Of a stretch of 64,000 nt of DNA, positions 7,124-14,030 are shown one piece after another. The notes beneath the pieces were generated by a model. That model saw only the letters and a list, made by a program, of their open reading frames with translations, was not told the DNA's origin and made no database searches. The translations under genes were made by a program, and so were the position numbers. The stretch comes from a virus. Each line of letters opens with the position of its first letter. Positions within the stretch are counted from its first letter, which is position 1. Location: positions 1 through 64,000 of IMG/VR virus record IMGVR_UViG_3300036770_002726, one strand, 5' to 3'.

Positions 7124-7352
7124 AGAAATTCCTGTAAAATACAATGGTGAGATTGTTGGATACACAACAGATGAAGGAAAGACCATTCAATTTAATGATA
7201 GTGATGCCTCAAAAAAGGTAAACGAAATGCTTAATCAAAAACAAACGGTGTGGGTTTCATCAAGAGCAATTGGTGAAATTAAAAGTGACAACACTGTTGA
7301 ATTAAATGAAATTAAATCATACGATATATCACACTTTGGAAACAAACAATAG
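7116..7352 (+). CDS. Small hypothetical protein in shuffled gene cluster
   Basis: A 78-residue protein (MNKEIPVKYNGEIVGYTTDE), mainly beta-strand in appearance, unlike the EQQELLDE paralogs. Its end, AAACAATAG, is the same DNA junction that encodes TIESYE in the paralogs but read in another frame. This suggests that it was placed between paralogs by recombination at that junction. Confidence 0.65.
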   Translation: MNKEIPVKYNGEIVGYTTDEGKTIQFNDSDASKKVNEMLNQKQTVWVSSRAIGEIKSDNTVELNEIKSYDISHFGNKQ

Positions 7353-7358
7353 AAAGTT

Positions 7359-7835
7359 ATGAATAAAGAACAACAAGAATTATTGGATGCAGCATACGAG
7401 AATTACACGAAAACTTTGGTAGGTTCTATTACTTTCTCGGAAAGAGAAAAAAATTTCAAATCAAATGGGATTGAATTTAACTCAGGTTATCCAAATTATA
7501 CCCACTATACACAAGAAGAATTCATCAATAAATGTAAAACTGAGGATGCACTATCCTTAAAGTGGAGAGAAGAATATAGAAACCTCCAATATGGCTCCAA
7601 AGAAGAAATAGAACACTTAAGTAAACATTATACATCCAATACAGAGTTCTCTAAAAAGTGGAGATTAAAGATTGAAGAACGAGAGTTGAGTTTGGAAGAG
7701 AGAGCAACAATTTGGGATAATACACATAATCCAGCAGGTAACATATTCACACATAACCAATATGACGAGAATAATATACCTAAACGAGCAATCTCATTAA
7801 GATACAACCATAAAACAATAACGAGTTATGAATGA
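7359..7835 (+). CDS. EQQELLDE / ERELS paralog family member 3
   Basis: The 158-residue protein starts MNKEQQELLDAAYENYTKTL. It has two partial copies of the middle block (FINKCKTEDALSLKW and SNTEFSKKWRLKIE), then ERELSLEERATIWDN and NIPKRAISLRYNHKTITSYE. The end block NIPKRAISL is almost the same as NIPIRAISL in the thymidylate synthase insertion. The duplication of the middle block looks like an internal tandem copy. Confidence 0.75.
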   Translation: MNKEQQELLDAAYENYTKTLVGSITFSEREKNFKSNGIEFNSGYPNYTHYTQEEFINKCKTEDALSLKWREEYRNLQYGSKEEIEHLSKHYTSNTEFSKKWRLKIEERELSLEERATIWDNTHNPAGNIFTHNQYDENNIPKRAISLRYNHKTITSYE

Positions 7836-8067
7836 AGAATTTTCACCAAAAAGAAGCCTGTCTGACCGATATTCAATTGAAAGTATGGCTAAGTCCCAGG
7901 GACTTTCAGTAGAAGAATTTCAAACCAGCATTAAAGAAGAATTTAAAATAAAGAACGACTTAATTCAAAAGTACTTAGATAAAGGTTATACTCAAGAGCA
8001 AGCCGAAACCACTGCACTCAGAATACTGTATATTCCATCGTTCGGAGGAGGAACCTTTAAAGATTAA
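7828..8067 (+). CDS. Small hypothetical protein
   Basis: A 79-residue helical protein (MNEEFSPKRSLSDRYSIESM) with GYTQEQAETTALRIL near the end. It overlaps the paralog upstream by 8 nt. The body shares a feature with the 8572 product: both have a helix around SVEEFQTSIKEEFK or TLDEMVEIIKNELK. Function unknown. Confidence 0.6.
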   Translation: MNEEFSPKRSLSDRYSIESMAKSQGLSVEEFQTSIKEEFKIKNDLIQKYLDKGYTQEQAETTALRILYIPSFGGGTFKD

Positions 8068-8080
8068 ACAATAGAAAGTT

Positions 8081-8551
8081 ATGAATAAAGAAAAATACAT
8101 AGGTCTCATCTTAGATGAAAGAAATGACCATTATACTATTGGTTATAGAGAAACCACCGATTTTGAAACTTTAAAAAAGTGGAAGGAAGAAATGTTAGAA
8201 TGTTCTAACGTTGAAGATTGTAAAATACTAAAAGTTGAAGAGATAGAAAGAGAGAAACTTGACATAGAACATAATGTTGTTAATAAACAATCACTCTACT
8301 CAGAAATTGAAACACTTATTATTAAGTGGAATATTGATGGAACTAAAACAGCAGGTTCTCTCACTAGAGATATAATGAAATTACTAAATGTCACATTAAA
8401 AAATAAAGCAAAAGAATCAGCAGAATATAAAAAAATCTTCAAGGAAATCAAACCAAATAGGCTGATAAGTACTGAATACGGTTCAGGAATAATTGATTCT
8501 CAAACAGGTGAAGTTACAATTACACCATATCCAACAATAAAAGACTTATAA
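8081..8551 (+). CDS. Hypothetical protein in shuffled gene cluster
   Basis: A 156-residue protein starting MNKEKYIGLILDERNDHYTI after another copy of the ACAATAGAAAGTTATGAATA junction. It has a mixed alpha/beta start and a helical middle, and ends with TVTITPYPTI-like strands. No family recognised. Confidence 0.65.
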   Translation: MNKEKYIGLILDERNDHYTIGYRETTDFETLKKWKEEMLECSNVEDCKILKVEEIEREKLDIEHNVVNKQSLYSEIETLIIKWNIDGTKTAGSLTRDIMKLLNVTLKNKAKESAEYKKIFKEIKPNRLISTEYGSGIIDSQTGEVTITPYPTIKDL

Positions 8552-8571
8552 AGAATTAAATACAATGAACC

Positions 8572-8760
8572 ATGAATAACGAACAAAAAACACTTCTATC
8601 TAAGTTGCTAAAAGCATCTCAAGAAATTGATAGAACACCTAAAGCTAATTACGTACATCTTTCAGAAGAGTTCATCCAAAAACAAGCGGATGAAAAAGGT
8701 ATTACCTTGGATGAGATGGTAGAAATAATCAAAAACGAATTAAAACCAAACAATAACTAA
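8572..8760 (+). CDS. Small helical hypothetical protein
   Basis: A 62-residue protein (MNNEQKTLLSKLLKASQEID) whose start resembles the MNNEQQELL start of the paralogs and whose end (LDEMVEIIKNELKPNN) resembles the 7828 product. It looks like a chimera of neighbouring modules. Function unknown. Confidence 0.6.
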   Translation: MNNEQKTLLSKLLKASQEIDRTPKANYVHLSEEFIQKQADEKGITLDEMVEIIKNELKPNNN

Positions 8761-8763
8761 GTT

Positions 8764-8916
8764 ATGAAAATAAATAAAGAAGAACTATATAAACTCTATA
8801 TGGAGTGGATAGATAAAGTTACCAAAGAATGTGATTGGAAAACTTCATTTACACCAGAAGAAATAGTTGGAGCAATTGCTACCATTTTAGAAAATAATCC
8901 AAATTTATATGAGTAA
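8764..8916 (+). CDS. Small hypothetical protein
   Basis: A 50-residue ORF (MKINKEELYKLYMEWIDKVT) that starts 3 nt after the previous stop and overlaps the next ORF by 8 nt. The good packing and coding-like composition support it. Function unknown. Confidence 0.5.
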   Translation: MKINKEELYKLYMEWIDKVTKECDWKTSFTPEEIVGAIATILENNPNLYE

Positions 8917-9070
8917 AGAAGATACATATTCAATACCTATTTACGAAAACGGAGTGAAGACAGAATGGAGTGTTGATGGAATAATTGGTGATGAGAAATA
9001 CTTTAAATTATTAGAGTTGGGTAATGGGAAAGATTTACCTGATATGATTAACATAACAACGAAACAATAG
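8909..9070 (+). CDS. Small hypothetical protein
   Basis: A 53-residue ORF (MSKEDTYSIPIYENGVKTEW) overlapping the gene before it and ending in AAACAATAG, the same junction seen at 7343-7352. Function unknown. Confidence 0.5.
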   Translation: MSKEDTYSIPIYENGVKTEWSVDGIIGDEKYFKLLELGNGKDLPDMINITTKQ

Positions 9071-9076
9071 ATTAGT

Positions 9077-9193
9077 ATGAATAAACTAGATAAACTAATA
9101 GAATGGGTTAGTTGGGAAACATCCACACACTACTGCATTTCTCAATGGGATGTAGCCTCACCAATTAAAAGCAAATGGATTAAAAAAAAATGA
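9077..9193 (+). CDS. Very small hypothetical protein
   Basis: A 38-residue ORF (MNKLDKLIEWVSWETSTHYC) whose stop overlaps the next ATG as ATGA. Its first codons resemble the start of thymidylate synthase (MNKLDKDYQ), consistent with start-region duplication. Function unknown. Confidence 0.4.
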   Translation: MNKLDKLIEWVSWETSTHYCISQWDVASPIKSKWIKKK

Positions 9194-9444
9194 GCAGTCA
9201 ATACCGAAAAATAAAATATGAATCAGAGGGACCATATGGTTCAGTTGAAGAAAAATACTTATACATTCATTCACATAGTACGGTAGATGTGTATAACATT
9301 TATGATAATAATGGTGAACATCTATTTTCTTTTTCAGAAACTGGATTTGATATGGGTAGTGCCTTAGCTGTTGCCTTTACAAATTGGCAAGACCCAAGAA
9401 TGGAAATAGTTTCTCATAACGAATGGAAAAATAAAATAAAATGA
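9190..9444 (+). CDS. Hypothetical protein coupled to thymidylate synthase
   Basis: An 84-residue protein (MSSQYRKIKYESEGPYGSVE), mostly beta in appearance with many Tyr, Ser and His residues. It overlaps the thymidylate synthase gene by ATGA, so the two are likely co-translated. No family recognised. Confidence 0.65.
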   Translation: MSSQYRKIKYESEGPYGSVEEKYLYIHSHSTVDVYNIYDNNGEHLFSFSETGFDMGSALAVAFTNWQDPRMEIVSHNEWKNKIK

Positions 9445-10523
9445 ACAAACTAGATAAAGATTACCAAGCACTCCTACAAGACATACTTGATAATGGAGTA
9501 ACAAAAGAAACAAGAAATGGAGGAACTATCTCAGTATTCGGTAGACAAATTCGTCATCGAATGAGTGATGGATTTCCATTATTAACTACCAAAAAAATGT
9601 ATTTTAAAGGTATTGTAACCGAACTCCTTTGGTTTTTAAGGGGTGATACAAATATCAAATACCTTGTTGATAATGGCTGTCATATTTGGGATGGGGATGC
9701 GTTTAAATCATTTAAAAGTAAACAATACCCTCATTCATCTGGATTGAATGAGTTTGAAATGGAAGACTTTATCATTGCTATAAAAAATGGACATTATAAA
9801 GAGTATAATCTCGGTGAATTAGGTCCCATCTATGGTAAGCAATGGAGAAGTTGGAATAAAAAGAAAATGTATCTATCGACAGATGGTTCATACGAAAACA
9901 TTTATGATGAGGCTGACCAAACAGTTATAGACCAAATCGCAAACCTAATCAACGACCTTAAAACAAATCCTGATTCAAGACGTAATAAAGTTTCAGCTTG
10001 GAATGTTGGAGAACTTGAAGAAATGACACTTCCACCATGTCATACAGATTTTCAAGTTTATACAAGAGAGTTGAGTTTGGAAGAGAGGAGAAAATTAGCA
10101 AATCACGATTCAGAATTTATTTCACCAATCACAGTAGAATCTTGGGATAGAGCTAATATCCCAATACGAGCAATCTCTTTAATGTGGAACCAACGTTCAG
10201 TAGATACACCACTTGGATTACCATTCAACATAGCCTCTTACGGACTACTATTAACAATAATTGGTAAGATGGTTAATATGGTTCCAGATGAACTTATATG
10301 GAATTTGGGAGATACACATATCTACTTAAATCAAGTTGATGGTGTTAAAGAACAATTAACAAGAGAACCATATCCCCTACCAACATTAAAGATTAATTCA
10401 GGTAATGAGAATTGGCATTTGTTAGAGTTAGATGAAGTATTGAATACATTAGACCCAGACATTACATTCAAGGTTGAAAACTATCAATCACACCCTAAAA
10501 TATATTTTCCATTGTCAAATTAA
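9441..10523 (+). CDS. thyA: Thymidylate synthase (ThyA type) with in-frame insertions
   Basis: Converts dUMP to dTMP using methylene-tetrahydrofolate. Hallmarks are LLTTKKMYFKGIVTELLWFLRG, LGPIYGKQWRSW, DPDSRR-like NPDSRRNKVSAWN, the catalytic LPPCHTDFQVYT (Cys200), NQRSVDTPLGLPFNIASYG and GDTHIYLNQVD. At 360 residues it is about 95 longer than E. coli ThyA. Extra segments lie around residues 95-120, around 140-160, and at 209-245. The last insertion follows the active-site Cys strand and reads RELSLEERRKL...NIPIRAISL, which matches the C-terminal block of the small paralogs at 6289-7835. Residues around the insertion keep the normal enzyme pattern, so activity is likely. Confidence 0.95.
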   Translation: MNKLDKDYQALLQDILDNGVTKETRNGGTISVFGRQIRHRMSDGFPLLTTKKMYFKGIVTELLWFLRGDTNIKYLVDNGCHIWDGDAFKSFKSKQYPHSSGLNEFEMEDFIIAIKNGHYKEYNLGELGPIYGKQWRSWNKKKMYLSTDGSYENIYDEADQTVIDQIANLINDLKTNPDSRRNKVSAWNVGELEEMTLPPCHTDFQVYTRELSLEERRKLANHDSEFISPITVESWDRANIPIRAISLMWNQRSVDTPLGLPFNIASYGLLLTIIGKMVNMVPDELIWNLGDTHIYLNQVDGVKEQLTREPYPLPTLKINSGNENWHLLELDEVLNTLDPDITFKVENYQSHPKIYFPLSN

Positions 10524-10525
10524 TC

Positions 10526-10535
10526 AATATTTATT
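10526..10535 (+). promoter_or_regulatory. TATTTAT late-type promoter motif
   Basis: CAATATTTATT with the core TATTTAT at 10528-10534, 15 nt before the ATG at 10550. It begins 5 nt after the thymidylate synthase stop. Confidence 0.55.
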
Positions 10536-10549
10536 TGATAAAAATCACA

Positions 10550-10969
10550 ATGAGAAATATTATAAAAAAAATATTGAGAGAAGAATCTGAACTAAACGAA
10601 TTAAAACGTTTAGTTAATTCATATCAACCAAATAATGTACAATTAGCTTTAATAATGTCAGAAGGATTTGGACTTAAAAAAGAAGTTTTAGAACTTATTT
10701 TTAATAGAATTTTAAAAGAACTGAAATTAATAGTGGGAAAAGAACCACGTTTTGGTTTTTTTGGTCTTTTTAATGAAGAAGTTGCTAAATTAATTAGGGA
10801 TGTTGATAAAATAAAAATTAATAAAATAGCTAATAATTTAGTTTCTGTTAATGTTTATGGTTCAGTTGTTGGGGATGAATATGTTTTATTTCCATTGTTT
10901 GGGGAAATAGAAGAAGAATATAAAAAATTAGTTGGAGAGTTTATTAATATAATAGTAGACACAAATTAA
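10550..10969 (+). CDS. Tagged hypothetical protein
   Basis: The 139-residue protein starts MRNIIKKILREESELNELKR, a basic helix ending L-R-E like the other tagged proteins. The body is alternating helix and strand with a hydrophobic core (GFFGLFNEEVAKLI, EYVLFPLFGEIEEEY). I choose ATG 10550 over the TTG at 10535 because the TATTTAT motif overlaps the latter. Function unknown, and a virion-packaged protein is inferred from the tag. Confidence 0.65.
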   Translation: MRNIIKKILREESELNELKRLVNSYQPNNVQLALIMSEGFGLKKEVLELIFNRILKELKLIVGKEPRFGFFGLFNEEVAKLIRDVDKIKINKIANNLVSVNVYGSVVGDEYVLFPLFGEIEEEYKKLVGEFINIIVDTN

Positions 10970-10973
10970 AATT

Positions 10974-11096
10974 ATGAATACATTTGTAGTTGTCAAAGAA
11001 TTGGAAAATGGTTATATTATAATGGCACCAGATGGTGAAACTGGTTATATAACAGAAGATACTTATCAAAAATTGAAAATTCAAAATAAGATTTAG
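10974..11096 (+). CDS. Small hypothetical protein
   Basis: A 40-residue ORF (MNTFVVVKELENGYIIMAPD) four nt after the previous stop and four nt before the transporter start. It reads as a small beta-rich domain. Function unknown. Confidence 0.5.
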   Translation: MNTFVVVKELENGYIIMAPDGETGYITEDTYQKLKIQNKI

Positions 11097-11100
11097 ATTA

Positions 11101-11937
11101 ATGAAATACATTTATGGGATAATAAAGGAATATAAGTTTTCTTTATTAATGATATACTTTTATATATTCATAGCTCAACTATTGTTTTTAGTTGAGCCTT
11201 TTATTCTAGGAAAAGCAATTGATGGATTGTTGAATAAAAACTATGTTTGGTTATTTGTATTCTTGATTATAGAATTATTACATAATTTTTTTATGTATAG
11301 AAGAATGGTATTTGACACCAAGATATATACCAAAATTTATAATGATTTAATTTTTAAATTCTTAAAGAATAATAAAGATGCTGACACCTCAGTTAAAGTT
11401 GCAAGAACCGATTTATCCAACTATGTTATAAATTTCTTGGAACATGGACTTTATTATTTCTTATGGTCATTTATGAGTTTATTTGGTAGTTTATTTTTTA
11501 TATTCTATCAGAGTTGGATTACAGGTTTAATTGCAATGTGTTGTATCTTACCAATCATAATAATTGTTTATATTTTTTATAGTAAGATTGACCAGGTTAC
11601 AAAAGTTGAACATACCCACTACGAACAAAAAACTCGTGCAATGGAATCAAATGACGATGAAGTAATTGAGACATTTTATAAACGTAGAGCAAGAGTAATA
11701 ATATTACAATCAACATTACAAGGTAGAAATTGGGCATCATTGAATATAACCAAAAGTATATTCTTGGTGGGATCTTTAATAATATTTACAAACTTCAATT
11801 TCCAAATGACTCAAGGTCAGGCAATATCAATGTATGCTTATATCAGCCAATTCTTAAATTCATTGATGTCATTTCCTATTGGTATGGAAGTATTCTCAAG
11901 AATGAAAGATATTATTAAAAGAGTAAAAACAGAATGA
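11101..11937 (+). CDS. ABC-exporter transmembrane domain without ATPase domain
   Basis: The 278-residue membrane protein has hydrophobic segments near residues 13-35, 48-65, 115-140, 140-165 and 225-245. It also has long loops typical of type I ABC exporters, with VEPFILGKAIDGLL at the position of the usual iP.l.g.iid pattern and a QAISMYAYISQFLNSLMSFP block near the end. Normal half-transporters continue with a nucleotide-binding domain of about 250 residues. Here the gene stops at the TM domain and overlaps the next gene by ATGA. No Walker A or LSGGQ sequence follows. It might partner with a host ATPase, interfere with a host exporter, or have a new role. Confidence 0.75.
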   Translation: MKYIYGIIKEYKFSLLMIYFYIFIAQLLFLVEPFILGKAIDGLLNKNYVWLFVFLIIELLHNFFMYRRMVFDTKIYTKIYNDLIFKFLKNNKDADTSVKVARTDLSNYVINFLEHGLYYFLWSFMSLFGSLFFIFYQSWITGLIAMCCILPIIIIVYIFYSKIDQVTKVEHTHYEQKTRAMESNDDEVIETFYKRRARVIILQSTLQGRNWASLNITKSIFLVGSLIIFTNFNFQMTQGQAISMYAYISQFLNSLMSFPIGMEVFSRMKDIIKRVKTE

Positions 11938-12170
11938 AAACCTACATTCACGTTAATCAACATCACATCCGTTCAAATAAAACAAAAGGAACGGATTTAC
12001 CTGTTATAACAATCAAACAAGGTAAAAAGAACACCTATTGTAATGAGGTTGAAATATTGGGACCTAGTAAGATTATATATGGTGGTGAGGGATGTGATGC
12101 AAAACCAATCTTATCTTGTGGTGCAAGGGTGGTTATTGTAACTGAAGCTGAGATTAATATTATTAAATGA
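11934..12170 (+). CDS. Conserved phage hypothetical protein (YIHVNQHHIRSN type)
   Basis: A 78-residue basic, beta-rich protein starting MKTYIHVNQHHIRSNKTKGT. It then has KKNTYCNEVEILGPSKIIYG and ends LSCGARVVIVTEAEINI. From memory, similar proteins are scattered through phage and bacterial genomes without a known function. It is coupled by ATGA to the transporter-like gene. Confidence 0.7.
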   Translation: MKTYIHVNQHHIRSNKTKGTDLPVITIKQGKKNTYCNEVEILGPSKIIYGGEGCDAKPILSCGARVVIVTEAEINIIK

Positions 12171-12235
12171 GATTTGACAATCCAAGTTTGATTTTCTATA
12201 TTATCTTAACTTAACAATTTAAAATTTACAAGACA

Positions 12236-12496
12236 ATGATAGTTTATGAATACACAATGAAGGGTAATGATAAACCCATCCATTATTTAACTCCATTTGA
12301 AAATATGGCCGAAACTGATTGTGATGATTGGATAATAATATGGGAAGCTGAAGTTGCCCCTATTGAATTCCAAAATGATGAATCAAAGGAAAAAACAAAA
12401 GAATGTAAAGATGCTGGATATTCTTATTGTCAAGGTATTGGGTGGGTTAAACTTATTAATGAAATAAAAAAAGTTAATTTAAAGAAGGGACTATGA
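12236..12496 (+). CDS. Hypothetical protein
   Basis: An 86-residue protein (MIVYEYTMKGNDKPIHYLTP) with a Trp-rich middle and a Cys pair (CKDAGYSYCQGIGW). It follows a 65-nt intergenic region with TTTG and a weak TATCTTAA. Its 3' end overlaps the next ATG. Function unknown. Confidence 0.65.
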   Translation: MIVYEYTMKGNDKPIHYLTPFENMAETDCDDWIIIWEAEVAPIEFQNDESKEKTKECKDAGYSYCQGIGWVKLINEIKKVNLKKGL

Positions 12497-12711
12497 TGAC
12501 ACTTTTAAAACTCACAATCAATGATGAACCGATTTATATAAATCCAGGAATGATATTGTCATTAAGTCCAAGAGAAAATGGAACTGAAATAACAACGATG
12601 AATCCTAATGAATTCTATCACGTTGACCAAAATATTGAAACAATAATTCAACATTTAAAAGCATATTCAATAACTAAACAAATAATTAATATTACAGATG
12701 GGAAAGGCTAA
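12493..12711 (+). CDS. Hypothetical protein
   Basis: A 72-residue beta-rich protein (MMTLLKLTINDEPIYINPGM). It overlaps both neighbours by a few bases, indicating an operon of 12236-13121. Function unknown. Confidence 0.65.
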   Translation: MMTLLKLTINDEPIYINPGMILSLSPRENGTEITTMNPNEFYHVDQNIETIIQHLKAYSITKQIINITDGKG

Positions 12712-12958
12712 AAAAGAACACAGGAAAAAAGTCGCAAAAAGAAATGAAAAAATTGCTGCAGAAAAGAAAAAATTCCAAAAACAATACACACAATTGTTGG
12801 AACAAAAATTAAAAGAATATCAAGCAAAATTAACTGAAAACGAACAATTGGAAAACGAATTGAAAGTTACCCTAGGTGGACAAGAACTTGGATTTTCAGT
12901 TGTTGACCCAAGTGAATTGGAAACCAATACTGAACCTGAATCACAAAATGAAAATTGA
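12698..12958 (+). CDS. Basic coiled-coil protein with acidic tail
   Basis: An 86-residue protein with a strongly basic start (MGKAKKEHRKKVAKRNEKIA), a coiled coil to about residue 55, and an acidic, Ser/Glu-rich tail. It could bind nucleic acid or act in assembly, but nothing shows which. It overlaps its neighbours. Confidence 0.65.
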   Translation: MGKAKKEHRKKVAKRNEKIAAEKKKFQKQYTQLLEQKLKEYQAKLTENEQLENELKVTLGGQELGFSVVDPSELETNTEPESQNEN

Positions 12959-13121
12959 ATTTGATAATTGTCCAAAATGTGGGTCTGAAATAAAACGAGA
13001 GGACAATTCTCTTCACGTATGGGAAATGGAGTATCAATGTGGACTTACAATGGTGGGTGCTATTGATACTCAAACCCACGGAGATGAAATTGAAATAATT
13101 TCTGAGTGTTCTAAAAATTAA
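12948..13121 (+). CDS. Small zinc-ribbon-like protein
   Basis: A 57-residue protein with CPKCGSEI near residue 8 and two further Cys residues (YQCGL, SECSKN), a likely zinc ribbon. I take ATG 12948. An upstream in-frame ATG at 12876 lies deep inside the previous gene. Function unknown. Confidence 0.6.
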   Translation: MKIEFDNCPKCGSEIKREDNSLHVWEMEYQCGLTMVGAIDTQTHGDEIEIISECSKN

Positions 13122-13126
13122 AACAA

Positions 13127-13390
13127 ATGGTAAATAGAAAACTGAACGCCTTTTTTGCCTATGTGTTGTTAGCAGTAGTGTTTTCTTCTTGTGATGTAGA
13201 AACTAAATTCCCTAATAGCCAATCAAAATTTGTAGTAAAAAGAATTCAAACTAACAAAACAAAAGGAACTAGTCTTTACTTAGTCGAGCCTATTGATAAA
13301 ATGGATTTGAATATGAAAGGAACTTGGTTTGTGGATAGCGTTGGTAGGTTCAATGCTGGCGATACGCTGTCTTTTCAACATTACCGCTAA
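13127..13390 (+). CDS. Small lipoprotein
   Basis: An 87-residue protein with a signal peptide (KLNAFFAYVLLAVVFSSC) and a lipobox Cys at about residue 22, followed by a short domain with GTSLYLVEP and WFVDSVGRFNAGDTLSF, a Bacteroidota-like small-ligand pattern. It would be anchored in the cell envelope. Such phage lipoproteins often block superinfection, but no specific evidence exists here. Its 3' end falls in the repeated CTAACTAGAATATATAC element. Confidence 0.7.
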   Translation: MVNRKLNAFFAYVLLAVVFSSCDVETKFPNSQSKFVVKRIQTNKTKGTSLYLVEPIDKMDLNMKGTWFVDSVGRFNAGDTLSFQHYR

Positions 13391-13404
13391 CTAGAATATA
13401 TACA
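13168..13404. repeat. GTTAGC / GCTAAC pair ending in TAGAATATATAC
   Basis: GTTAGC at 13168-13173 lies inside the lipoprotein signal region. Its complement GCTAAC at 13386-13391 is followed by TAGAATATATACACACCTC. The same right-end element occurs at 5016-5035 and 13963-13990. The left half is short and could be chance. Confidence 0.3.
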
Positions 13405-13438
13405 CACCTCAATACAACTCACCCGCAAAAAATATAAT

Positions 13439-13633
13439 ATGAAAAAAGATAATGTTTATTTTGAAAAACAAGAAAAGAAAAATTCATTATTAAATAATGA
13501 GTTTAAATTTAGACATATAAATAATATGCTTGGTGAAGATGATTTCTTAAAGACCTATTTTTCTTTTCAGATAAAATTGAAAAAAGAATTATATGCTGAT
13601 TATAAAAGAAATTCAAAATCAAAAATAAATTAA
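13439..13633 (+). CDS. Small basic hypothetical protein
   Basis: A 64-residue Lys-rich protein (MKKDNVYFEKQEKKNSLLNN) after an A-rich leader. No family recognised. Confidence 0.5.
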   Translation: MKKDNVYFEKQEKKNSLLNNEFKFRHINNMLGEDDFLKTYFSFQIKLKKELYADYKRNSKSKIN

Positions 13634-13679
13634 TTATAATGGTTGCAAATAAACACAGTATTAAATTAATTTTAAAAAT

Positions 13680-13907
13680 ATGAAAACAGTAGAATTTAGA
13701 CAAGAAGATTTAGTTAATGTGAATGAATTAACTGAACAAAGAAACGACAAAATTGAACATTTAGTTGAAGTTTTAAAAGTAAATGATAGTATAACAGAAA
13801 AGAAATCTTCTGAATTGCTACAAGATATTTTTAAAATTAATTCACAACTTAAATTAGAAGAAGATAAACTAATTGTTAAAACACTAACTGACAACGGAGC
13901 AATGTAA
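13680..13907 (+). CDS. Small helical hypothetical protein
   Basis: A 75-residue acidic helical protein (MKTVEFRQEDLVNVNELTEQ), probably a coiled coil between residues 15 and 60. Function unknown. Confidence 0.6.
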   Translation: MKTVEFRQEDLVNVNELTEQRNDKIEHLVEVLKVNDSITEKKSSELLQDIFKINSQLKLEEDKLIVKTLTDNGAM

Positions 13908-13924
13908 TATTGTGTTTATTTGTT

Positions 13925-13990
13925 GTTATGTTTAACGAAGTGTAGTTGTGAGGAACGAACAATTAAACATAACTAAAATATATACACACC
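13925..13990. repeat. 11-bp inverted repeat followed by TAAAATATATACACACCTC
   Basis: GTTATGTTTAA (13925-13935) and TTAAACATAAC (13963-13973) are perfect complements around 27 nt with no gene. The right end runs into TAAAATATATACACACCTCAA, close to the element after 13391. It looks like an empty version of the 4801-5035 module. It lies in the leader of the Rad50-like gene and might instead act as a regulatory hairpin. Confidence 0.45.
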
Positions 13991-14030
13991 TCAAAACAAC
14001 TCACCCCCAAAATCAATTAAAAAATTCACA

